A DNA stretch of 64,000 bases from contig JAWNZC010000337.1 in the NCBI GenBank assembly GCA_035771165.1, forward strand, positions 5,013,501 through 5,077,500, read 5' to 3'. A program made the translations under genes and the position numbers. Under the pieces are notes generated by a model. The model searched no databases. It was not told where the DNA came from and saw only the letters and a list, made by a program, of their open reading frames with translations. This document shows, piece after piece, positions 11,043 to 21,984 of this stretch (the first letter of the stretch is position 1; the number at the start of each line of letters is the position of its first letter). This DNA comes from Paragorgia papillata (taxonomy: Eukaryota > Cnidaria > Anthozoa > Scleralcyonacea > Coralliidae).

Positions 11043-11990
11043 ACACCTTTCGATAATTACGTCACGCTTCATGAAAACGAGGCTCCCAGGCCAAGCTTCA
11101 CAATTTTGATTATCATAGTAATCCCGCCATATTTGTTTATTTGTTTATGGAAGAAGATGGCTAATAACGTCCAAACTATATATGGTAGAAATACATCGTG
11201 TACGTATGTTGTTAGGCATTTCATAAGCTTTCATTTGGTGTGTATTTTAAGTTTCTATGTTGTGTGTAACTTTTTAAAATGTCCAAAATGTTCGCACCAT
11301 ATATTGCTCGTCAAGTAATAATAATGGACTTCTCACAACTGTTGTAGAATTTCGGATATTGTTTTTAAAATACATAACGCACGACTTTGAAACATATATC
11401 AAACAGAAGATACTGTAAAATGCTATTTGCGGCAGAACTTTCAAGTTTCTAGCTTAAGAGGAAGTATTTTAAAAATTGGAAAACGTACTATTATCTTTGT
11501 CTGAGTTGTGAACAAAACAAACTTAACAAATATCCATCAGACCAAGATAATAGTACGTTTTCCCATTTTTAAAATACTTTCTCTTAAGCTAGAAACTTGA
11601 AAGTTCTAGCGCAAATAGCATTTTACAGTATTTTCTGTTAGATATGTGTTTAATTTTTGTGCGTTATGTATTTTAAAAACAATATCCGAAATTCTACAAC
11701 AGTTGTGAGAAGTCCATTATTATTATTGACGAGCAACATATGGTGCGAACATTTTGGACATTTTAAAAAGTTGCACACAACATAGAAATTTAAAATATAC
11801 ACCAAATGAAAGCTTATGAAATGCCTAACAACATACGTACACGATGTATTTCTACCATATATAGTTTGGACGTTATTATCCATCTTCTTCCATAAACAAA
11901 TATGGCGAGATTACTATGATAATCAAAATTGTGAAGCTTGGCCTGGGAGCCTCGATTTCATGAAGCGTGACGTAATTATCGAAAAGGTGT
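11043..11990. repeat. 948-bp near-perfect palindrome (unit copy 1)
   Basis: From ACACCTTTCGATAATTACGT to its reverse complement at 11971-11990, the two arms of about 450 bp match almost completely, with a short loop near 11500-11540. The open frames on each strand are the same arm sequence read twice. Copy 2 is at 15639-16566. Confidence 0.9.
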
Positions 11991-12878
11991 AGGTCAAATG
12001 TGCACTAATTCTTGTAATTAAGCATGTGTCAGGCAAACATAAACACCTATGAGTTATATAAATACCTAAGTTGTCTTTATATTGTTTTTGCTATATGTAA
12101 TAGATAAATCCCGAGAACGAGGGATGTATCATGTATGCTATATAAAGACCCAAGGACGCGCAGCGTCCGAGGGCTTTATATCGCATACATCCCGACGTTC
12201 GAGGGAGTTATCTGACTTAACTTATTATCGAGGAGGTTTTCCAACAAAGTTTTGTCTTTTTTTTTCACCTTGGACAAAGATTTTCCTTGTTTTTTTCTTC
12301 ATTTTTTATCTAATTAGTATTCAAGTTCTTTATGCGATATAAAGACCTCAAAAGAACAAAGAAAACCGACTCAATAATAAATTAAGAGCTCTTAATTTAC
12401 AATGCACAGTCATCATACAGGATATATATGAGATATAGTGGGGGAAATGATACTTCTCTCCACATACGTCATACGCAGGCTTCTTAGTTTGCAAAGGGAA
12501 GCAAGAAAATGAACGGGCAAACAGCCGATCTGAACGGATATTGAATGTGTTATTTCTTTTTTTTACTATAAAATATTGTATTATTTTACTCGTTGACAAA
12601 GCTCTTCGCGGTATAATACTGTCGCAGGCTAGCGGGTTCGATTCTATGTGTAGCAAGGGCTTTATATGTATATTTGTATTTTTGCAACATGCATGTCCCG
12701 GTTTAGTCTTAAAGAGGGACTGCAGTAATTCGTCCAAGACTTTTTATCAAATTGCTATTATTTTTTATCAAAATATTATCAAAATTATAAGGACTCAAAT
12801 TAAAGCGTAAACAATCCTATATGGACATGCGCAAAATGGACTGTAATCAACCTTTATATAAAAATAGGTATGATTAAG
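11991..12878. other. non-coding block of the tandem unit
   Basis: Contains a short inverted motif around 12140-12200 (GCTATATAAAGACCC..GGGCTTTATATCGC, with CGCGCAGCG at its centre), a T-rich stretch at 12240-12320, and a block (12590-12740) related to the loop of the 0.9-kb foldback. It recurs at 16570-17440. No gene recognised; open frames on both strands are not supported by splice or start signals. Confidence 0.55.
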
Positions 12879-12987
12879 GCCCCGTTTACACTAGAGCAAA
12901 AGTATCCGGACTCACATTGTTTTTCATCCTCGTGGGAATAAAAAACAATGTGAATCCGGATACTTTTGCTCTAGTGTAAACGGGGTC
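12879..12987. mobile_element. 109-bp hairpin MITE, PIF/Harbinger-like
   Basis: Starts GGCCCCGTTTACACTAGAGC and ends with its near reverse complement; arms are about 48 bp with a minimal loop. Flanked by TAA on both sides, a 3-bp duplication as made by PIF/Harbinger transposases. The start of tandem copy 1 (8390-8405) reads TATTAAGCTCG without the hairpin and looks like the empty site. A second copy is at 17449-17558. Confidence 0.75.
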
Positions 12988-12990
12988 TAA

Positions 12991-15900
12991 GATTGAAAGG
13001 GACATCCGGTCAAGGTCACATGTTACACAACTGTCCGAAATTGAAGGATATCAGTAAAGGTAAATAAGAGACATCACAAAGAGAATATCAGAAGGAAGTT
13101 TGTATAAGATCTGCGTTGATATTGAACATGTAAATTGCAAACGCATGTCAATCAGAAAATATCTCTTTTTTTAAAAAAAATACTGCGGCTATTTTCCTAA
13201 ATATTTACCAAACCAGACAAACTTTCGTATGCTATAATTTAGTATATTGGAATTTTTATTGGGGGGAATTTCAAATTTCGAGTGTGGGCATATATACAAT
13301 TTGTTAACATTTCGAGGCCTAGACCTCTCCCTGTGCTGAATAAAATCGTCTGGCGTTAGCCAGAATAAACCTTAAAGGTGACGTACAGTCCGTTCTGCGC
13401 ATGACCGAAATGTGGTCCCCAAAACATGACATTCGTAAATAATTACATGAAGTACTCAGCAAAATATAAACCGTTAGGAACAACATGGCAGAAAACCAAG
13501 CCATTCGGCGAGGATATCTCCTCGGATTTCATCTATTTCTCCTGAAAATGTTTTGGTTTGGGTACAAGTAATGAATGGAAACCAAGAAATGCTTACAATC
13601 TTGAATAAGGTATTAGTATTATTTTTGTAAATGAAGATGTAAACATTAGTTTCGTACATGCGCAGAACGGACTGTACATCACCTTTAAAGACTCGTTGTC
13701 AGGCTTCAACGTTTATTAAAGAGGAACTACACTTCCGTTTCGCGCATGTCCATAGAATTGTTTACGTTTTGATTTGATTTGAGTCCTTAATTATAATTTT
13801 GATAACATTTTGTTAAAAGTTTTGGACGAATCAGTTCAAAGACTTACCACAGATTCTGCAGTTTCCAGAAGCGTAAAAATCAAGCAACACTACAGCAACT
13901 TCCTTAGAATAAGAAAAATCCGAAGCTACTTAACACTAGCTATAGCAACTTCCGCGTATAGAATGAGGACCAGCATGCCGATTGAATGTGTTATTTCTAA
14001 TTTTTCTGACTAAAATAATTCATTATTTAATTCGTTGACGAAGCATATACTCAGTCGCCGGCTAGCCGGTTTGATTCTAGCTAGCTATATATGGCTTTAT
14101 ATTTATTTGTATTTTTGTAACTGCACTCGGTTTAGCCTTAAAGAGGGACTAGTCTACAGTCCGTTTTGTACACGAATGTTCTTTGATCTTGTTGTTGGAG
14201 ACTCCACCGAAAATCCTATATGCTCGTTCTCATTCTATGCGGCCAACGGTTGATGTTGTCATGTTGATATTTTTCGTAAACAAGATGATCAATTTGTCAG
14301 ATATACATCTCTACAACCCCTTCATCAAATCTGGTGGTAGCAGGAAACAATAGATGCCTCTAAAGTATGAATATTTGAAACTTTTCCAATGAGGGGAAAA
14401 TTTATAGAAGAAAGCAACCTGAAGGCACATCAGGAAGTTGCTGTAGTGTTGCTTGATTTTTACGCTGCTGGAAACCGGATAATCTGTGGTAAGTCTTTGA
14501 ACGGATTCCAGTGCAAGACTTATATCGAAATGCTATAAAAAATATAATTAAGTACTCGAATCAAAACGTAAACAATCCTATGGACATGCGCAAAACGAGC
14601 AATATAGTTCCCCTTTAACAAATTTTATATATGCCCAAACACGAAATCTAAAATTTCCTTCAATAAATATTCCAGTATATTATAGCAGAGATATTTTCTG
14701 ATTGACATGCGATCGACATCAATATGAACGCAAATCTTAGTTATACAAACTTCCCTCTGATATTCTCTTTGTGATGTCTCTAATTTCCCCTTACTAGTGC
14801 ATGTGATGTCAATCGATTTTCAGTCGACAGTCGTGCAACTGGCATGTGACCTTGACCGGATATCCCTTTCAAGATCTTTCAATATTATATACCTATACCT
14901 TACCTATTAGATACTATATACCTGTCTATTGTAATTAATATTAAATTTTTGGTCTTTACAGCATCCTTCGCAGGCAACTCTGTGCTTGGGCTCTTATGGT
15001 GAAGAAGTGGGAAAAACTTGGGTGGAGTGGGCAAACTCGGGTGGAGTGGGCGAACTTGGGTAGAGCGGGAAATCTCGGGTGGAGTGGGCAATCTCGGGTG
15101 GAGTTGGCAATCTTGGGTGGAGTGGACAATCTTGGGTGGAGTGGGCAAGAGGGGTGTCACATAGGCCACAGACTGCACAGAGTTGCCTGTGGAGTAGGCT
15201 AAAGGTTTTTGTCTCATTTGAGTGATTTGAGGCAGCACTTCACTTGCGATAGTAACTTCTAGTTATAAATTTATGTACAACTTAAAGTCCATCTTGACAC
15301 AAGTACTTTAATTATGGCTGAACAAAAACAATAGGACTCAATGTTTCTTACAAGACTATTCTGCAAACTGGAAGGAAACGATGACATTGATTTTCGCGGA
15401 GGGAGAAAAACTAAAGAAACCGGTGAAAAATTCTAGGCATGCATAGGAGAGAACCAACAACTCTAGATCTACTCACATGAAGCCGTTAAGTTGGTCACCC
15501 ATCGAAGTATACTAACCCAATTCAACTGGGCTTATGCAACTTCAGTGACGAGAGGCAGCGCGCTAGCAGGTTGTGCCTCAATGCCTGTCCTTTTGACTTC
15601 CCGGTCCCGTATAATAAGAATCCTGGTAATCAATATATACACCTTTTCGATAATTACGTCACGCTTCATGAAAACGAGGCTCCCAGGCCAAGCTTCACAA
15701 TTTTGATTATCATAGTAATCCCGCCATATTTGTTTATTTGTTTATGGAAGAAGATGGCTAATAACGTCCAAACTATATATGGTAGAAATACATCGTATAC
15801 GTATGTTGTTAGGCATTTCATAAGCTTTCATTTGGTGTATATTTTAAGTTTCTATGTTGTGTGTAACTTTTTAAAATGTCCAAAATGTTCGCACCATATA

Positions 15901-17561
15901 TTGCTCGTCAAGTAATAATAATGGACTTCTCACAACTGTTGTAGATTTTCGGATATTGTTTTTAAAATACATAACGCACAACTTTGAAACATATATCAAA
16001 CAGAAGATACTGTAAAATGCTATTTGCGGCAGAACTTTCAAGTTTCTAGCTTAAGAGAAAGTATTTTAAAAATTGGAAAACGTTACTATTATCTTTGTCT
16101 GAGTTGTGAACAAAACAAACTTAACAAATATCCATCAGACCAAGATAATAGTACGTTTTCCCATTTTTAAAATACTTTCTCTTAAGCTAGAAACTTGAAA
16201 GTTCTAGCGCAAATAGCATTTTACAGTATTTTCTGTTTGATATGTGTTTAAAATTTGTGCGTTATGTATTTTAAAAACAATATCCGAAATTCTACAACAG
16301 TTGTGACGAGCAATATATGGTGCGAACATTTTGGACATTTTAAAAAGTTACACACAACATAGAAACTTAAAATATACACCAAATGAAAGCTTATGAAATG
16401 TCTAACAACATACGTACACGATGTATTTCTACCATATATAGTTTGGACGTTATTAGCCATCTTCTTCCATAAACAAATATGGCGGGATTACATGATAATC
16501 AAAATTGTGAAGCTTGGCCTGGGAGCCTCGATTTCATGAAGCGTGACGTAATTATCGAAAAGGTGTACGTACTCAGGTCAAATATGCACTAATTCTTGTA
16601 ATTAAGCATGTGTCAGGCAAACATAAATACCTATGGGTTATATAAATACCTAAGTTGTCTTTATATTGTAGTTTTTGCTATATGTAATAGATAAATCCCT
16701 TAAACGAGGGATGTATGCTATATAAAGACCCGAGGACGCGCAGCGTCCGAGGGCTTTATATCGCATACATCCCGACGTTCGAGGATGAGGATAATAACTT
16801 ATTATCGAGGAGGTTTTCCAACAAAGTTTTGTCTTTTTTTTTCACCTTGGACAAAGATTTTCCTTGTTTTTTCTTCATTTCTTATCTAATTAGTATTCAA
16901 GTTCTTTATGCGATATAAAGACCTCGAAAGAACAAAGAAAACCGACTCAATAATAATAAACTCTTAATTTACAATGCACAGTCATCATACAAGATATATA
17001 TGAGATATAGTGGGGGAAATGATACTTCTCTCCACTACGTCATACGCAGGCTTCTTAGTTTGCAAAGGGAAGCAAGAAAATGAACGGGCAAACAGCCGAT
17101 CTGAACGGATATTGAATGTGTTATTTCTTTTTTTTACTATAAAATATTGTATTATTTTACTCGTTGACAAAGCTCTTCGCGGTATAATACTGCCGCAGGA
17201 TAGCGGGTTCGATTCTATGTGTAGCAAGGGCTTTATATGTATATTTGTATTTTTGCAACATGCATGTCCCGGTTTAGTCTTAAAGAGGGACTGCAGTAAT
17301 TCGTCCAAGACTTTTTATCAAATTGCTATTATTTTTTATCAAAATATTATCAAAATTATAAGGACTCAAATTAAAGCGTAAACAATCCTATATGGACATG
17401 CGCAAAATGGACTGTAATCAACCTTTATATAAAAATAGGTATGATTAAGGCCCCGTTTACACTAGAGCAAAAGTATCCGGATTCACATTGTTTTTCATCC
17501 TCGTGGGAATAAAAAACAATGTGAATCCGGATGTTTTTGCTCTAGTGTAAACGGGGTCTAA
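12991..17561 (+). repeat. 4.57-kb tandem unit, copy 2
   Basis: Second head-to-tail copy of 8402-12990, with the same internal order. Its internal parts are at 12991-14878 (large foldback), 13377-13683 and 13716-14618 (nested foldbacks), 15012-15149 (minisatellite), 15639-16566 (palindrome) and 17449-17558 (hairpin). It differs from copy 1 by scattered substitutions and short indels, so the duplication is real in the assembly and not very recent. Confidence 0.9.
17449..17558. mobile_element. 110-bp hairpin MITE, second copy
   Basis: Same element as 12879-12987 at the equivalent place in tandem copy 2, again flanked by TAA. One arm differs by a few bases (ATGTTTTTGC against ATACTTTTGC). Confidence 0.75.
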
Positions 17562-18300
17562 GATTGAAAGGGACATCCGGTCAAGGTCACATGCAGTTAC
17601 ACAACTGTCCGAAATTAAAATTGAAGGATATCAGTAAAGGTAAATAAGAGACATCACAAAGAGAATATCAGAAGGAAGTTTGTATAAGATCTGCGTTGAT
17701 ATTGAACATGTAAATTGCAAACGCATGTCAATCAGAAAATATCTCTTTTTTTTTTAAAAATACTGCGGCTATTTTCCTAAATGATTACCAAACCAGCCAA
17801 ACTTTCATATATACTATAATTTAGTATACTGGAATTTTTATTGAAGGGAATTTCAAATTTCAAGTGTGGGCATATATACAATTTGTTAACACTTCGAGGC
17901 CTGTACCTCTCCCTGTGCTGAATAAACCTTAAAGACTCGTCGTCAGGCTTCAACGTTTAAAGAGGAACTACACTGTCCGTTTCGCGCATGTCCATAGCAT
18001 TGTTTACGTTTTGATTTGAGTCCTTAATTATAATTTTGATAACATTTTGATAAACGTTTTGGACGAATCAGTTCAAAGACTTATCACAGATTCTGCAGTT
18101 TCCAGAAGCGTAAAAATCAAGCAACACTACAGCAACTTTCTGGGAATGAGAAAAATCCGAAGCAACTTAACACTATAGCAATCCGCGTAGAATGAGGACC
18201 AGCATACCGATTGAATGTGTTATTCTAATTTTTCAGACTAAAAAATAATTTGTTATTTTATTCGTTGACAAAGCTCTGACAAAGCATATACTCAGTCGCA
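17562..18300 (+). repeat. tandem unit, copy 3, truncated
   Basis: The third copy starts with the same GATTGAAAGGGACATCC as copy 2 but lacks the 307-bp nested foldback and most of the CGTCTGGCGTTAGCCAG block next to it, and stops abruptly near 18300 inside the second nested foldback. It therefore shows an unoccupied version of the site filled in copies 1 and 2. Confidence 0.85.
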
Positions 18301-18598
18301 GGAAATTAGTGATTAAATGTCCCCGGGCGAGTTGGATGTTAGGATGTTTGGTCATGCATGCGAATGAGGGGAAAATTGGAAATTTGCCCTGTTAGAGGGG
18401 AAATAAGAAATTTTCCCCGTTTGGGGGAAATTAGAGATTAAATTACCCGGTGAGAACTAAAGAAACCCATAGTCAAACATGGTATTATAATTATATTATA
18501 ATTATATAAATTAAAAACATGATTCGAAGCACGCAGCCGACATAATTATTAACGACCGTCTCAGATAATTTTGGCACGCGTTAATCGATTATTTCCTT
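18301..18598. other. non-coding stretch after the tandem array
   Basis: Contains a run of related GGGGAAATTAGAGATTAAAT-type phrases (18300-18460), suggesting a decayed short tandem repeat, then AT-rich sequence. No coding signal. Confidence 0.5.
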
Positions 18599-18666
18599 AC
18601 ACTGTTCCCCTGTACAATATCACTAATTGAGGTCCTCATTAGTAATATTGTCCAGGGGAACAGTGT
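18599..18666. repeat. 68-bp hairpin
   Basis: ACACTGTTCCCCTGTACAAT and ATTGTCCAGGGGAACAGTGT form a stem of about 30 bp with one mismatch or so and a small loop. Shape would suit a tiny MITE or a small-RNA precursor; no flanking duplication is evident. It lies about 120 bp upstream of the putative first exon of the secreted-peptide gene. Confidence 0.6.
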
Positions 18667-18779
18667 TTGAAGAGCTATAAGCTTTAGTGTAAGATAGCGT
18701 TATAAAAACAGGAAGGACGGTTGTTTTGAATGTTTAAGGAGATAAGTGCCCGAACGTATATATTTACATGTTAAAAAGA

Positions 18780-18876
18780 AATATTGTCATTCACGCACTG
18801 ATCGAGATTGGCACTGATCAACACGTCTGAACACTACAACAGTTTCTTGCAGATTCATCCACGAAACAACTAAAAG
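18780..18876 (+). other. putative non-coding first exon of the left secreted-peptide gene
   Basis: Ends ACTAAAAG|GTAAGAAAC, a strong donor, 1.44 kb before the signal-peptide exon. A TATA-like GTATATATTTAC lies near 18758. No ATG-initiated frame leads out of it, so it would be 5' UTR. The exon start is a guess. The matching part of the right arm would lie beyond the window end. Confidence 0.4.
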
Positions 18877-19289
18877 GTAAGAAACATTTGTATATAGATG
18901 ATTTCTAATTGCCACTTTTTGTAAATGGTTAAGGAAGAACTGATCAAGTTGTAATGTTTTGCTCAGTTCTGTAACGAATTAGATAACCACCTCCTTTTTT
19001 TTCCCATTCCGCGCGTCCTTCTGTTCGAAAATCAGTTCAAGTAATGATCTGAGTTTATTTTTTCAGTTTGCTAGTCATACAGCTAGCCTATAACGACTGA
19101 GTCTGATCTCCAGGGATTAAACTGGCTCAATCAACTATATAGTAATGCAAACGCTATCTAATCATTGAGCTATGCTGTCTGCCCAGATATAGTGACTCAA
19201 GATTTAATTTTCCAGACAAAAACCTGGTTTGAATTTCTATAAAATAAAGCAAAGTGCGTCATAGTGCATGGAATGACCTTTATAAAGAG

Positions 19290-19446
19290 CGTTTTCACTC
19301 ACGTGATCGGTGGCCCCATTGGGGTGGTGAAACAATACGAAATATTTGAATAAGAAAGAGCTAATTCCCATACCGTACACCAATATGGCCGCCGTTTCAT
19401 TGTTTTGGTACACCAATATGGCCGCCGTGACGTCAGATGAAAACGT
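19290..19446. mobile_element. about 155-bp MITE, CGTTTTCAC..GTGACGTCA..GAAAACG family
   Basis: Opens CGTTTTCACTCACGTGATCG and closes CGTGACGTCAGATGAAAACG; the body holds two copies of CACCAATATGGCCGCC. A near-identical copy is at 41636-41791 and relatives at 37545-37610, 42000-42117 and 48725-48897. Non-coding. Confidence 0.8.
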
Positions 19447-20244
19447 TCTATTCTCTTTCGCTTCGCTCAGCCGAATATAAAATATTTCATGACTTAGTGA
19501 CTACAATGAGACAGGTTGGAGGTGACCGCCCAGCAAATGTCAGCCGGTCAAAGTGTTAACGTTTATTCACGTCGTATAGTTACAATGTCAATTGTCATGC
19601 TAGGACCTAGTCGTCATAGTCGGACACAAGGTTTACATGAAGAACTACACACATGGGAATGTTCATTATTGTTCGTACCAACAACGAAAAACAAGTTTTA
19701 TATTGCGTAAGACTATAATACATTATTTGGAAAGCTAGCTGTGACTAACAATTAGTTACAAGTTGCCGGATAGACGATAGATTCGATGGCATAATGAATG
19801 TATAAGAAGACTATAGCTAGTCTTCAATTCGATGATAAAGGTACACTGGCGAGTCAACAGTTTCCACTGCCATATGATATGAAAGCACGCCTGGTAAACG
19901 TGTGTGACTGACTGACTGGAAGGCGTCAAGTGATAGTTAATAAAAGGGAGTGGTACATGTATATATACCATGTGGAGTCCCAGGGGAGAGGGCCCGCATG
20001 CAGCGGGCACGCTGAATAACAACAAAACGAAATACATTTTCTATATAATAAACTGCCATGGGAAGTATTAATCTAAAAATGTATAATTTTTTATTAATTT
20101 AGTTCATACATAAGAACGCTTATTTTTAGGTAGGCTTACTATCAAAAGTTTACGGTATGTTTAATAAGTCGTGAATTAGTTTAAATAAATCTAACACTTA
20201 TATTTACACCACATTGTGACTGCAGTAATCGAAAAAGTTATATC

Positions 20245-20310
20245 ATGGTTTATTATTTATTTATTTATTTATTTACTTATTTATTTATTTGTTTATTTAT
20301 TTATTTATTC
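20245..20310. repeat. (TTTA)n microsatellite before the signal exon
   Basis: About 16 units of ATTT with small interruptions, ending in the polypyrimidine tract and acceptor of the signal-peptide exon. The right arm has the reverse complement at 63445-63510. Confidence 0.9.
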
Positions 20311-20320
20311 TTTTTTACAG

Positions 20321-20419
20321 CTCGTCAAGACATGCAATTTGTTGATACCATGAAGATTTGTCTTGTTATTGTTTTCACTACTACTGCACTGTTCCTTGTC
20401 GATGCCGCGCCATCTCAAG
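20321..20419 (+). CDS. signal-peptide exon of secreted peptide gene (left copy)
   Basis: Acceptor TTTTTTACAG|CTCG and donor TCAAG|GTTAGT bracket 99 nt. The ATG at 20350 starts MKICLVIVFTTTALF, a short basic start, a hydrophobic core and an LVDA-APSQ end that fits a signal-peptidase site, leaving phase 1. An extra in-frame ATG at 20332 (absent on the right arm, where it is AGG) would add six residues; the conserved ATG at 20350 is preferred. The exon directs the product to the secretory pathway. The next exon (21299) accepts phase 1. Confidence 0.8.
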
Positions 20420-21298
20420 GTTAGTGGATATATTTTCAGTAAACAAATAATCTTGATATATTAGTTAACAGCTTTTGTGAGCAACCAGGTAATGGATAAA
20501 ACGTACATGCATGGTGTATATTGCTACTCTAGTTTATAAGGTGTTAACCAGTCAAGTTCTTTATCACAAACTGAGGTTATTACAACTTTTGTGGATATCC
20601 CTTAGTAAAATAAAAAAAAATAAGATGAAAAGAAAACTATATGGGGTCACCACATACTATGTACATGCAACCGCGGTTTTAACAGGTACGAGTGTCAAAC
20701 ATTAGCAGTGTCATCATTGCTATTATCAAACCAAATTAATTTAAAGGAAACGCGTGCATGGATGTTTCTCCTACAATTATTAAACATGTAGGTTTTTAAG
20801 TATTATGGTTGATAATACATAACCTTCTCTGATAAATTTTCTGTGCACATGCGACGTCGAAATATTTAAATTGCATATCCAGCAACCTGAATCAACAACG
20901 ACGGAATGAAGGAAACGAAAAACTGCAAAATATGTTACTCTGTCATTTTAAGTGTGCTTTCTAATAAGACAAACTTAATTTTCGTTTCATAGGCACTTTA
21001 GCCGTGCGTAAATATACCAGTAAATAAAAATAATAAATGTGTGTTTGCACTGGGATCTGTTTATTATTTGTCACTTTATCTTTCGACAAAACAGCTAGTA
21101 ATCACGACAAAATTGAAATTATTGACTACATGCGTATTTCGAGTACTTGTTTTAAATTTCGCCGTGGTTTATATAACCCATGCATGATGCTGGTGCTATG
21201 TTTTGTCGAAAGGTATTTGGTCCAAATTGTACGTCATGTGTCATTATAATTGTTTAAATCTTTACAAGATCTTACTGTTACTATGCCATGTTTTACAG

Positions 21299-21505
21299 GT
21301 AAAATGAGATCCAAGCGCAGTTTTTCATTCCTATTTTGAAAATTATTTGGATGAGATGGCCACGAGCGCATGTGCAGCTTACGGGAAGCCTGCTGGTTTG
21401 TACTTCGCTGTGCGAAGAGAATGTAAACTTGGTCCTTCATGTCACCAAATTTGTACCTCCCATACAATTCGAAAACAAGGTCACATCTGGAACTCTAATA
21501 AGTAA
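21299..21505 (+). pseudogene. cysteine exon of secreted peptide gene (left copy, frameshifted)
   Basis: Acceptor TTTTACAG|GTAAAATG matches the phase 1 end of the signal exon. The intact right-arm copy encodes a dibasic stretch (RSKR) that would suit propeptide cleavage, then a mature region with four cysteines (motifs TSACAAYG, RRECKLGPSC, QICTSH) and a last in-frame TAA just past a good donor (AATAA|GTAAGA). This left copy has five T where the right has four (21321-21325), a 1-bp insertion that breaks the frame. The family is not recognised; a small secreted, disulfide-containing peptide is the most that can be said. Host peptide, defence or venom-like roles are all open. Confidence 0.65.
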
Positions 21506-21603
21506 GACATGATTTTGGCAATGTATTATTACATTTGTGTTCAATGTTAATTGATGTGTAGATTACATTTTTACCGTGTGTGTACTGTAATAGCTACCTG
21601 CAG

Positions 21604-21640
21604 ATCACAGATAACTTCACAGCGTGTAAAGAACAAAAAT
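21604..21640 (+). other. conserved ITxxxTACKE-encoding block
   Basis: CAG|ATCACAGATAACTTCACAGC..TGTAAAGAACA reads I-T-D-N-F-T-A-C-K-E and has a related block at 42174-42206 (I-T-E-D-V-T-A-C-K-E), each just after an AG. The right arm has it reversed at 62120-62156. It may be a small exon or an old duplicated intron fragment. Confidence 0.35.
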
Positions 21641-21984
21641 AAGCAGAGTTTAAAAAATTTAAGTGGTTTATTGGAGGATTTGGGAGTGTGCGTGCGTGCG
21701 TGTGCGTGTGCGTGTGTACTATATATACTATTTACAGAGGTGCATGGTCGTTTTGTATAGGGGTATATACAGACACGAGGTGAAGCTAAGTGCCTGTATC
21801 CCGATACAGAACGGACACGAATTCTGTAAATTACTTCTAAAACGATCTATTTGGTAAATTCATTGGCGTAGTAATTTTTCTAAAAAAAACTTTGTCTAAT
21901 CAAAGCTAATGTATAAATCAAGAGGAACCTATATCACATAATTATATAGACCCTCATTAAACATTAATTTTCATGAATTTTACC

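Larger units (their letters stand above)
8402..12990 (+). repeat. 4.58-kb tandem unit, copy 1
   Basis: The whole segment repeats head-to-tail at 12991-17561 with small substitutions and indels. Order inside the unit: a 1.89-kb foldback (8402-10288) with two smaller foldbacks nested in it, a 19-bp minisatellite (10417-10553), a 948-bp palindrome (11043-11990), a mixed non-coding block, and a 109-bp hairpin (12879-12987). The many open frames of 60-130 codons are shared by both copies but follow the repeats, not gene signals. Confidence 0.9.

Noticed and set aside
11106..11883. Twin frames of about 70 codons on opposite strands (ANNVQTIYGRNTS)
   Set aside because: They are the two arms of the same palindrome read in opposite directions, repeated in unit 2; conservation here reflects the repeat.
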